DNA of 55,219 bases from contig JAFGJX010000034.1 of assembly GCA_016928865.1 (NCBI GenBank), forward strand, positions 1-55,219, given 5' to 3'. Both the position numbers and the translations under genes were made by a program. Of this stretch, positions 1 through 7,561 are shown piece after piece (positions within the stretch are counted from its first letter, which is position 1; each line of letters starts with the position of its first letter). Below the pieces are notes generated by a model that ran no database searches, was not told where the DNA came from, and saw only the letters and a program-made list of their open reading frames with translations. Source of the stretch: Spirochaetota bacterium. GTDB lineage: Bacteria; Spirochaetota; UBA4802; UBA5550.

Positions 1-182
1 AATAATAGTTATTAATATTAAATTATATAAACATGAAATTAATAACATTAATTTACTTATTACTACAAAATATTACTTTTTTCTTGACATTCCGGAGCGG
101 GAAAAGATGTTTTACATATGTTAAAACAAGCATAAATGCCCGGCTTCCAACGGCATTATGCCTGTGATTCAATGGAGGTTTT
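1..182. other. AT-rich leader of the TonB receptor gene
   Basis: No gene is visible. The stretch is much more AT-rich than the following gene. It has a TTGACA hexamer at 84-89, but no convincing -10 box at the usual spacing, so a promoter is only possible. A GGAGG ribosome site at 174-178 lies 4 nt before the ATG at 183. No cobalamin riboswitch or clear metal operator was recognised. Confidence 0.4.
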
Positions 183-2645
183 ATGAAAAAATGTATTATC
201 GGTCTTATCGCATTTTTCGCAGCGGCGATGATTGCCATGCCGGCGGGCGTCCACGCGGCCCCGGCTGAAGACAAGGCCGCAGTGGAGCAGCCTGCCGACG
301 AGCAGAAGGAGGCTGTAAAAAAGAAATCAGACGTCTATACCATTGGTGAAATCGTCATACGGGAAAAGGCGATCGCCAATGTGGAGGACGCTGCCACGAC
401 CACCGAGATTTCGGCTGAAAGCATGAAATCCCGGTCGGAGCACACCCTTGACCAGGCGCTCCAGACCGTGCCGGGCATGATCGTCAGGCAGGGTAAAAAG
501 GGGCAGATGAACTTTGACATGCGCGGGTTCCAGCATAACACCGTGGCCCTTCTCGTTGACGGCCTTCCCTTTGAAGAGGTATACGACGGCGGCGGGGGCG
601 ACATCTCCCGGATCCTCGTCATGAACGCGTCAAAGGTGGTGGTCAACCGGGGCACCTCGTCGGCCCTGTACGGCTCGCGAGGCGCGTTCGGCTCCATCAA
701 CGTGGTCACGAAAAAGCCGGAGCGCCTGAACTTCAAGGGCACCACGGAATTCGACCAGAACGGCGGGTTCACCATAAACGCGTCCGGCGGCGCGTCGATC
801 AAGAACTTCTATTTCTTGCTCGGCGGCTCGGTCATAAAGAGCAACAGCTATAACATCTCCAGCAAGCTCGGAAGGCAGACGCGCCTGCGCTGGATGAACC
901 GGCTCCTCCCCTGGTACGTGTACGGCGCAAACGACGCCAGCTACAATCCGGTTGAATCTCTGTGGACCCTTGAGGGGATAGAATACATCCTCGACAGCGG
1001 CAAATGGAACCATACCGAATCCGTCAAGTACTACGCGTCGGGAAAGGCAGGGTACAGGGTCAACGACAACATTGAGTTCGGCCTGTCCGCGTCCTACTAT
1101 CAGGGAGAGATGAGCTTCAACGGGTTTGAACCGAGCACCTGCTCATCATACATTCAGGACGGGACATGGGATGATCCCTATAACGACGGAATGCTGAGCA
1201 ACCGCGCCTGGAGATGGCCCAAGGACTACCGCATCAACGTGGCCCCTTACCTCTCGCTGGAATTCGGCGAGTTCTACATGAAGGCGATGTACTACTATAC
1301 CAGGCAGGCGAACGTCCTCGAAGGCTGGACGAACCAGGCGCATACCCGCATGTTTGACGGGGGAAAGATGTCCGAGCATAATGAAACCACCAACGGTTTT
1401 TATATTTATCCGTCCTACAAGTTCGCAGACTGGAACAAGCTGAACGCGGCCATACACTACCGGATGGATGTGTTCGAAAAATACAAAAAACGGATCGGGG
1501 CTTACGTGCCCACGACCGGTTTCATGCGAATCCCCTCTTACTATACACCATGGTTTAAAACCGCCGAGATGTCGGCAAAATACGTAACCGTGGCGCTGGA
1601 GGACGAATTCAAGTTCAATACCGCGGGCGGCGATATCAAATTCTCCCTCGGTATATCCTACGACGCGCAGAAGCTGTCCCGCAACTTCGGCGGCCGAATC
1701 AATTACTTCGCCGGGCCGCCGGCCGGCTGGCGCGAAGACATTACCGGGATCCTTCGTCCGAGGCAAAAGCCGGGCAGCACAGCCCTGGTCTGGGGAACGG
1801 GCGACGGGTTCAACCCGGTATTTGCTTTCGTGTATGAGCCGATCAAGGACATGCTCAAGATCAGGGGAACGCTGTCGCAGAAAACGAAATTCCCGACCCT
1901 GCACAATTATTCCAATACAGCTGATTATATCGAAGACTACTTCATGGAAGAACCGGCCCTGCTGCCCCTCGTGATCAAGATGAACGAGATCAAGCCGGAA
2001 ACATCGTATAATGCCAATGCGGGGTTCGAACTCGACCTCTTTGACAAGGTCCTGAACCTGAGAGGCGACTACTTTTACGCGTTCTACAGGAACAAGATCG
2101 AATCTGTCGCAGATCCGAACTCCGACGTGGGCAGCGAGCGCGCCGTAAACATTAAAGGACGCGAGGTGCACGGCGTTGAGGGCACGGTCGGCGCCACCAT
2201 CGGAAAAGACATGCTGAAGGTGCTGGAACTGAGCGCTTCAGCAACGTACGTGTTCACGCACGCGCGCGACTGGTACGACGCGCCGGTGGTGAAGGGAACG
2301 ACCGTTGCTGAGACCCCGGCCCACCAGCTCATACTGCAGCTGGCCCTGGATTTCATCACCGGAACCGGCCTGAACCTCTGGACCAACGGGCAGTTCAACC
2401 AGTCCATATATGTTCAGAGGATACCGACGTCCGTTCTGTCCGTACCGTCGTTCTACTTCCCGGTTGTGTACACGACCAGGAAGCTCCACGATCCCTTCAT
2501 GTTCAACATCAGGGTATCGCAGAAGATCATCGACCACTTCGAGCTCTGGGTCATGTGCAAGAACCTGCTCGACGACTATAACGCCGACCCGTTTAACCCG
2601 GGCCCCGGAAGGACCTTTTATTTCGGCGCGGACGCCGAGTTCTAA
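183..2645 (+). CDS. TonB-dependent outer-membrane receptor
   Basis: An 820-residue outer-membrane protein of normal length for the family. Residues 1-25 form a signal peptide ending in VHA. Residues about 50-60 (YTIGEIVIRE) are a plausible TonB box. A plug domain follows to about residue 180, with LDQALQTVPGMIV, the NFDMRGF block, LLVDGLP and the ALYGSRGAFGSINVVTK block. The rest is a beta-barrel rich in aromatic strands and ends in phenylalanine, as outer-membrane proteins do. The family imports chelated metals, tetrapyrroles or other large ligands with TonB/ExbBD energy; none of those partners are in the window. The ligand is not evident. Its place ahead of haem/tetrapyrrole and molybdate-related genes suggests a tetrapyrrole or metal complex, which is inference. 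A strong terminator follows, so the downstream genes may be expressed separately or by read-through. Confidence 0.93.
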   Translation: MKKCIIGLIAFFAAAMIAMPAGVHAAPAEDKAAVEQPADEQKEAVKKKSDVYTIGEIVIREKAIANVEDAATTTEISAESMKSRSEHTLDQALQTVPGMIVRQGKKGQMNFDMRGFQHNTVALLVDGLPFEEVYDGGGGDISRILVMNASKVVVNRGTSSALYGSRGAFGSINVVTKKPERLNFKGTTEFDQNGGFTINASGGASIKNFYFLLGGSVIKSNSYNISSKLGRQTRLRWMNRLLPWYVYGANDASYNPVESLWTLEGIEYILDSGKWNHTESVKYYASGKAGYRVNDNIEFGLSASYYQGEMSFNGFEPSTCSSYIQDGTWDDPYNDGMLSNRAWRWPKDYRINVAPYLSLEFGEFYMKAMYYYTRQANVLEGWTNQAHTRMFDGGKMSEHNETTNGFYIYPSYKFADWNKLNAAIHYRMDVFEKYKKRIGAYVPTTGFMRIPSYYTPWFKTAEMSAKYVTVALEDEFKFNTAGGDIKFSLGISYDAQKLSRNFGGRINYFAGPPAGWREDITGILRPRQKPGSTALVWGTGDGFNPVFAFVYEPIKDMLKIRGTLSQKTKFPTLHNYSNTADYIEDYFMEEPALLPLVIKMNEIKPETSYNANAGFELDLFDKVLNLRGDYFYAFYRNKIESVADPNSDVGSERAVNIKGREVHGVEGTVGATIGKDMLKVLELSASATYVFTHARDWYDAPVVKGTTVAETPAHQLILQLALDFITGTGLNLWTNGQFNQSIYVQRIPTSVLSVPSFYFPVVYTTRKLHDPFMFNIRVSQKIIDHFELWVMCKNLLDDYNADPFNPGPGRTFYFGADAEF

Positions 2646-2661
2646 ATCCTTTCAAAGCGCG

Positions 2662-2696
2662 CCGCGCGGGGGCAGAAGCTCCCGCGCGGTTTTTTT
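2662..2696 (+). terminator. Rho-independent terminator after the TonB receptor
   Basis: A perfect 9-bp GC stem (2662-2670 with 2681-2689), extended by a G-T and a G-C pair around the loop CAGAAG, is followed by seven T at 2690-2696. It sits 16 nt after the receptor stop codon and 38 nt before the next gene, so it should lower expression of the downstream genes relative to the receptor. Confidence 0.85.
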
Positions 2697-2734
2697 CGCA
2701 TCATCCCGAATAATCGACAAACGCAGGTGGTTTC

Positions 2735-3796
2735 ATGAAAAAACAACTAACATTTCTGGCGGCGCTCCTGGCGCTGGCCTCCCTGCTTGCCATCGCAGGG
2801 TGCAGGCAGAAGATCACCGAGATCATGACGGTCACCGGAGCAACGCCGCTGGCGCTCCAGGAACCGGTGCCGGCCGGCAGGTCCCTCGTCATCAGCGGGC
2901 TGGTAAAGAAGGAATACAGGCTTTCCTCGTACACCCTGAACAAGTTCGCGACAGCGCGAATCCGCACGCGCGAGGTGTCCCCCTCCGGCGAGTACGAGGG
3001 CGCGTACGTCTATACCGGGATCCCGCTCTACAACATACTCGAGGGCGTCACTCCAAAGAAGCCCGAGAACGCGCCGTTCGACCGGCCGCTCGACATGGCG
3101 GTCGTCTTCCATTCAAGCTCGGGTAAGACCGCCTGGTTCAGCTACGGCGAGCTCGTCATGACTGACGACCGCCATCCCTGCACGCTCGCGTTCCACCGCA
3201 GGCAGGTGCTGCCGAGCAAGGACCCGGAACAATACACGAAGAATAAACACAAGGACGATCTCCGGGGGCTCAGGCTCGTCTGCCCGCGCGACCCCGATAC
3301 CGCGCGCTACCTTGACGACGTCGAGAAAATAACGCTCACGGTCCTGCACGCGCCGGACGCCATACTCCCGGTGATGAAAAAGGGCGCTGAATGCGCCTCG
3401 CGCGGCATCGTCATCATTGAGAAGGATGCCGGGAAACCCGTTTCATTCGCCGGCGCCGCTAGGCAGAAAGCCACGGGCTGGGTCCGTATCGGCCACGGCC
3501 GGGGATACAAGGGAATATCAAAGGCGGAAGGCTACGGCCTTCGCGAAGTACTAAAGAAAAATTTCAGGGCGTGCGGGCCGGATAAATTCTTTCTCTTCGT
3601 GGCCTGCGACGGGTACCGGGTCCTCTTTTCCGGGAGGGAGATATTCCTCACGAACGACGGGACATCGTACCTGATCGTTGACACCCTTGACGGCAGGAAA
3701 GCGACGGGCAATTACATGCTGGCGCCGGTGGACGACTATTTCGTCGACCGCGACGTGTGGGGGCTGTCGCACATCGTCATGCTCGACGCCAGATAA
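2735..3796 (+). CDS. lipoprotein with two sulfite-oxidase-fold (molybdopterin-type) domains
   Basis: A 353-residue lipoprotein. The signal sequence ends in the lipobox IAGC (Cys23), so it is probably membrane-anchored on the periplasmic side. Two related domains are visible: about residues 48-205 (LVISGLVKKEYRLSSYTL, then YTGIPLYNIL) and about 225-352 (GHGRGYKGI, FVACDGYRVLFSG, GNYMLAPVDDYFVDR). Both look like the oxidoreductase molybdopterin-binding (sulfite oxidase) fold, but the conserved cofactor cysteine context is not evident, so cofactor binding and enzyme activity are unproven. The protein resembles the N-terminal 340 residues of the gene at 5440-7203, and the two probably arose by duplication. 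It starts 38 nt after a terminator and is followed 12 nt later by the CcsA-like gene, so it heads an operon-like run. The function is unknown. Confidence 0.75.
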   Translation: MKKQLTFLAALLALASLLAIAGCRQKITEIMTVTGATPLALQEPVPAGRSLVISGLVKKEYRLSSYTLNKFATARIRTREVSPSGEYEGAYVYTGIPLYNILEGVTPKKPENAPFDRPLDMAVVFHSSSGKTAWFSYGELVMTDDRHPCTLAFHRRQVLPSKDPEQYTKNKHKDDLRGLRLVCPRDPDTARYLDDVEKITLTVLHAPDAILPVMKKGAECASRGIVIIEKDAGKPVSFAGAARQKATGWVRIGHGRGYKGISKAEGYGLREVLKKNFRACGPDKFFLFVACDGYRVLFSGREIFLTNDGTSYLIVDTLDGRKATGNYMLAPVDDYFVDRDVWGLSHIVMLDAR

Positions 3797-3808
3797 CAGG
3801 AGGAAAGG

Positions 3809-4555
3809 ATGTTCACCACCGGAAATCACCTTGTTCTGTATGTCGCCGCCGGCCTGTTTGCGGCGTCGCTCGCGCTCTACCTGGCAAAGGCCAGGGCCGC
3901 GGGAGCGGTCTCATTTCTCGCCGGGTTCGTTCTCTACTCCCTCTACCTCGCGGGCAGGGGGTGGCTCGCCGGAACCTTCCTGCCGAACCCGCTGGTGGAA
4001 GGGCCCTTCCTGCTCCCCTGGTGCATCGGCGTCATCGCGCTCCTCATGGCCGCGCGGCGCGACGACCGATGGGGGATCGTGCTCGCGCCGCTCCTGCTCT
4101 TCACCGCCTTCGCGGCCGCGTATTCAAAGGGGATCATCCCGCCCACGCCGAACAAGATGACGCCGTGGCTGGTCGCCTTTTTCGTTCCGGAGGTGTTCGC
4201 GCACGCCAGCTTCTACTGCGGCGCCGTCTTTGCCGCGCTGCTCCTCGCGGGACGCGAGCCGGCCGAGACCTTCCACCGCTTCATGGTCTGGGGGTTCGTC
4301 CTCTTTTCCGTGGCGCAGGTTACCGGCGCGGTCTGGTGCTACCTGGGATGGGGCAACACCTTTCAGTGGGGCCCCCGTCACATGAGCTCGGCCGCTCTCT
4401 GGCTCATCTTCGCCGCCTATCTCCACCTGAAATATATCCCCGGGTGGAACGTCAGGCGCCGGGCCTGGTTCGCGATCGCCGCCGCGCTGGTGGTGCTCGC
4501 GGTCACAGGCAGCAACTACCTGCACGAAATGAACTTCCCGCGGATCGGAGGATGA
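3809..4555 (+). CDS. divergent CcsA-like haem-handling membrane protein
   Basis: A 248-residue protein with about seven or eight hydrophobic helices. The segment at residues 181-198 (WGNTFQWGPRHMSSAALW) followed by a YLH at 204-206 matches the tryptophan-rich haem motif of CcsA/ResC cytochrome c synthases (WGxxWxWDPxE...YLH). The usual Asp after the second tryptophan is Gly188 here. His132 (in FAHASFY) and His239 (in NYLHEMN) sit where the family's haem-ligand histidines are expected. At 248 residues it is on the short side for CcsA. An AGGAGG site precedes the ATG at 3809. The next gene is ResB-like and starts one base after the stop, so the two very likely work as a pair. A role in moving or attaching haem is inferred from this pairing and from the CXXCH protein downstream. 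Confidence 0.7.
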   Translation: MFTTGNHLVLYVAAGLFAASLALYLAKARAAGAVSFLAGFVLYSLYLAGRGWLAGTFLPNPLVEGPFLLPWCIGVIALLMAARRDDRWGIVLAPLLLFTAFAAAYSKGIIPPTPNKMTPWLVAFFVPEVFAHASFYCGAVFAALLLAGREPAETFHRFMVWGFVLFSVAQVTGAVWCYLGWGNTFQWGPRHMSSAALWLIFAAYLHLKYIPGWNVRRRAWFAIAAALVVLAVTGSNYLHEMNFPRIGG

Positions 4556-4556
4556 C

Positions 4557-5414
4557 ATGATAAAAAAAATATGGGACTTTCTCGGCGACATCCGGCTTTC
4601 GTTCTGGCTCCTGCTCGCGGCGGTGGGCCTCTTCTTCATCGGGATGCTCCACTCGTCGTTCGATTTTTCCTATTTCAGGGCCATGAACGAGGTCCGGATA
4701 CAGGACTGGCTCGCCCGGGAGCTTCCGACGCGGCCCGGCGCCAACTGGTGGCTGCCCCCCCTCCTGGGCGCCCTCTTCTTCCTCGGGGTTAACACCGTGA
4801 TCTGCACGACAAACAGGGTGATCGCCCTGTTCCGGGCGCGCACCAGGACCGATTACCGGTTCATGATCTCCCTCTTTCCCTCGATCATTCACGCCCTCTT
4901 CATCACGGTCATGATCGGACACGCGGTGACCATAACCGCGGGGACATGGATCAGGATACCGATTGCGGAAGGAGCCGTTCTCCGCATCGCCCCGGACCTG
5001 CCTCCCCTTTCGGTGGACCGCATCGAGGACACCTACTTTCCGAAGGGGTCCCGGATCGAGAAGCGTATCATGCAGACGAGCGTAACGCTGGCCGGGGAAG
5101 ACGGCGCGAAGATGCAGCTCTCCTACCTGGATGATATCCGCTACGGGGGTTACCGGCTCCACCTCGACATGGTGAAGGAAAAGGTCCGCTTCACGCACCG
5201 CGACCATCACGTGAAGGCGTCGGAGGACGGCGAAACCTGCAACAGGGCGGAGATGTACCGGTCCAGGGAGCGTAAAAGGGAGTCCTCGCAGAAGCTCTTC
5301 CTCCTGGCCATCGCCGATCCTGGCCTGCCGGTCATACTGACGGCGTTTTCGCTCATACTCATCATAATGACCTGGTACTTCGTCGAGGCGCTCAGAAAGC
5401 GCGGCAACGAATGA
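4557..5414 (+). CDS. ResB/Ccs1-like cytochrome c biogenesis protein
   Basis: A 285-residue membrane protein. The N-terminus (LGDIRLSFWLLLAAVGLFFIG) is typical of ResB/Ccs1, the partner of CcsA in system II cytochrome c maturation. Helices are predicted at about residues 13-32, 66-88 and 104-126, with a last one at about 250-272, and a periplasmic domain of about 110 residues lies between the third and fourth. His112 and His122 in the third helix are candidate haem ligands. It is shorter than typical ResB (400 residues or more), lacking much of the large periplasmic domain. The ribosome site GGAGG overlaps the end of the CcsA-like gene, so translation is probably coupled. It is 25 nt upstream of the secreted CXXCH protein, a possible client. 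Confidence 0.75.
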   Translation: MIKKIWDFLGDIRLSFWLLLAAVGLFFIGMLHSSFDFSYFRAMNEVRIQDWLARELPTRPGANWWLPPLLGALFFLGVNTVICTTNRVIALFRARTRTDYRFMISLFPSIIHALFITVMIGHAVTITAGTWIRIPIAEGAVLRIAPDLPPLSVDRIEDTYFPKGSRIEKRIMQTSVTLAGEDGAKMQLSYLDDIRYGGYRLHLDMVKEKVRFTHRDHHVKASEDGETCNRAEMYRSRERKRESSQKLFLLAIADPGLPVILTAFSLILIIMTWYFVEALRKRGNE

Positions 5415-5439
5415 GATCCGGACATCGGAGGCGCACTGC

Positions 5440-7203
5440 ATGAAAAAGCACGGTATTGTTACGCTCTGCCTGTTCATGTCTCTCCTGCTCACCGGCGCGT
5501 CCCCGTTGCCGGATACGGCCGGCGGCGAACGCACCCTGTCAGTGACAGGCCTGGTGGAGAAGCCGCTCTTCCTGTCTGCAAGAGACCTCGGGCAATTTAA
5601 CGCCGCAAGCGTAACGCTCACGGAGGTGCTCTCGGACAAAACCTATACCGGCACCTTCCGGTATCGGGGGGTTCCTCTCAGGACAATCCTCGAGCTCGCG
5701 GTCATCAAAAAGCGGGAGCAGGAATATTCAAAGAAAATCGACCTCATCATAGCCGTAAAAAACACACGGGGGGAAAAGGCATACCTGAGCTGGTGCGAGG
5801 TATTTTATCGCGCTCCCTCAGACGCCGTGATAGCCTTCTCCGCGGAGCCGGTCAGGGCGCTGAAGAGCTGTCAGAGCTGCCACGCAAAGGGACATTACGA
5901 AAAATGGGAAGCGCCCGTCAACAGGAGTGTCGGCCTGCCCAGGCTGGTGCTGGCAAATGATTTTTACTCCGACCGCTGCATAGAAAACATCACTGGCATA
6001 GAGGTGGTGGACTTTCTCCCGGGAAAAGCGCCAGCCACGGACCGGTGCCGGCGTTCCGAGACCATTACGATAGCGGGCGAATCACGCCATACCCTTACAA
6101 TCGACAGCCTTAAGCCATACCGGCATATCTCCACCAATGTAAAGCACGCCGGCGAGGGACGCGGGTATCATGGCATCCTGGAATACGATGGCGTTCCCCT
6201 CCTGGATCTTCTCGCTGAAAACAACATCCGCCCCGCCCCGGACAGCATCATGGTCTTTTCCGCGCCGGACGGCTACCGTTCGGTAATTTCATACGGCGAG
6301 CTCTCCCTGACACGGGCCGGCCGCGACATCATCATTGCCGACAAAAAAGATGGCAGGTCCATCGAAGAGGAAGGGAAGTTCAATCTTATCGTTCCCCATG
6401 ACCTGTCATCCGACCGCTGGGTCAAGACCCTGAACAAAATAGAAATTATTCCGGTACGCACCACGCCAAAGCTTTACATCATCGGCGTCGGGTGCGGCGA
6501 CACGAACCTCATCACACAGCAGGCGCTATCGGCAATGGCAAAAGCCGACGTGTTCGTGTGCACCGATGACATCCGGTCGCGATATGGCTCGTATATGGGA
6601 GGCAAGCAGGTCCTGTTCGATCCCCTCATGTCCAGACCCTACTATTACCGGAAAATAAATTCGAAGCTCACAGAAGATGAAATACAAAAGACGACAGTCG
6701 CCCTCGGGAAAGAGCATATCAGGCTCCTAAAAGAGGCGCTCCGCCAGGGAAGGAATGTCGGTTTCCTCGATTACGGAGACCCGACCATCTACGGGAGCTG
6801 GACCTACTGGCTTCTCGACAACTTCGGCGAAGAAGAATACAGCGTCATCCCCGGCATCAGCGCATTCAATGCGGCCAACGCCATGATCGGCAAAAACGTC
6901 GCGATCAACGGATCGGTCATCATCACCGTACCTGACGGAATCCGGAGAAATGAGGGCATGGTCAAAGGCGCGGCCAAAAATGGCGACACACTGGCAATAT
7001 TCGTCGGCCTGATAGAGCTGAAAAGCCTGATGCCCGTCTTCAATAAATATTATCCCGGGAAAACCCCTGTCATCGTGGTCTATAAAGCGGGTTATGAAAA
7101 GAGCGGACGGCTTGTCAGAACCGATCTTTCGAGCGTGGTCGGGGTCATCGAATCGGAGAAAGAAAAGCACCTCGGCATGATATACATCGGCCGGGCCCTC
7201 TGA
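5440..7203 (+). CDS. secreted fusion: two sulfite-oxidase-fold domains, CXXCH haem site, tetrapyrrole methylase
   Basis: A 587-residue protein in three parts after a signal peptide (residues 1-20, MKKHG... LTGA). Residues about 30-195 form one molybdopterin-type domain, which contains a c-type haem motif CQSCH at 144-148. Residues 205-340 form a second such domain (GEGRGYHGI, FSAPDGYRSVISYGELSL). Residues 344-587 are a tetrapyrrole (corrin/porphyrin) methylase: IIGVGCGD at 347-354, LDYGDPTIYG at 443-452 and PGISAFNAAN at 471-480. In the family's SAM loop GxGPGD the proline is Cys352 here. These methylases normally act in the cytoplasm on precorrins or uroporphyrinogen, where SAM is present, so a secreted one is unexpected. 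It may bind a tetrapyrrole without methylating it. The upstream CcsA/ResB-like pair could attach haem to CQSCH. The functional readings are inference. Confidence 0.8.
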   Translation: MKKHGIVTLCLFMSLLLTGASPLPDTAGGERTLSVTGLVEKPLFLSARDLGQFNAASVTLTEVLSDKTYTGTFRYRGVPLRTILELAVIKKREQEYSKKIDLIIAVKNTRGEKAYLSWCEVFYRAPSDAVIAFSAEPVRALKSCQSCHAKGHYEKWEAPVNRSVGLPRLVLANDFYSDRCIENITGIEVVDFLPGKAPATDRCRRSETITIAGESRHTLTIDSLKPYRHISTNVKHAGEGRGYHGILEYDGVPLLDLLAENNIRPAPDSIMVFSAPDGYRSVISYGELSLTRAGRDIIIADKKDGRSIEEEGKFNLIVPHDLSSDRWVKTLNKIEIIPVRTTPKLYIIGVGCGDTNLITQQALSAMAKADVFVCTDDIRSRYGSYMGGKQVLFDPLMSRPYYYRKINSKLTEDEIQKTTVALGKEHIRLLKEALRQGRNVGFLDYGDPTIYGSWTYWLLDNFGEEEYSVIPGISAFNAANAMIGKNVAINGSVIITVPDGIRRNEGMVKGAAKNGDTLAIFVGLIELKSLMPVFNKYYPGKTPVIVVYKAGYEKSGRLVRTDLSSVVGVIESEKEKHLGMIYIGRAL

Positions 7204-7349
7204 TCGGGCGATCGCATCCGCATGATCCTCCCGCTCGCATTTCCCGGAACGGAACACCATTCTATCACGCAGACAGCCAATTTTATGAGTTGAAAAAAAT
7301 ACTCCATGTTTGTATATTTGTTATATCTCGTCATTCAGGAGGTGCGGCT

Positions 7350-7559
7350 ATGAAAATCAGCGCCCGCAACGTCATCAGAGGGACCGTAACGAAGATCGTC
7401 CAGGGCTCGGTCAACACCGAGGTATTTATCGAGCTTCCGGGCGGGAATGAAATCGTATCCATCATAACGAAGGAATCGGCAAAAGCGCTCGCCCTAAAAA
7501 AAGGGAAGCAGGTATACGCGGTCGTCAAGGCCTCCAATGTCATGATAGCGGTTGACTGA
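7350..7559 (+). CDS. TOBE-domain molybdate/tungstate-binding protein (molbindin-like)
   Basis: A 69-residue single TOBE domain: MKISARNVIRGTVTKI, then VNTEVFIELPGG, ITKESAKALALKKGK and VYAVVKASNVMIAV. This is the typical length and layout of molbindins (Mop), cytoplasmic proteins that bind molybdate or tungstate as oligomers. The start is the ATG at 7350, because AGGAGG at 7337-7342 lies 7 nt upstream; an in-frame ATG at 7290 has no such site. It ends 2 nt before the next gene, so the two form an operon. It ties this locus to molybdate or tungstate status. Confidence 0.9.
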   Translation: MKISARNVIRGTVTKIVQGSVNTEVFIELPGGNEIVSIITKESAKALALKKGKQVYAVVKASNVMIAVD

Positions 7560-7561
7560 CC

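Noticed and set aside
1146..2171. - strand open frame (341 codons) inside the TonB receptor gene
   Set aside because: Antisense shadow; no domains and no ribosome site.
3757..4560. + strand open frame (267 codons) overlapping the CcsA-like gene in another frame
   Set aside because: Arg-rich shadow frame; the CcsA-like frame has helices, motifs and a ribosome site.
7300..7330. GTTATAT-like half sites upstream of the TOBE gene that recall a ModE operator
   Set aside because: The match to the palindromic ModE consensus is poor and no ModE gene is in the window.
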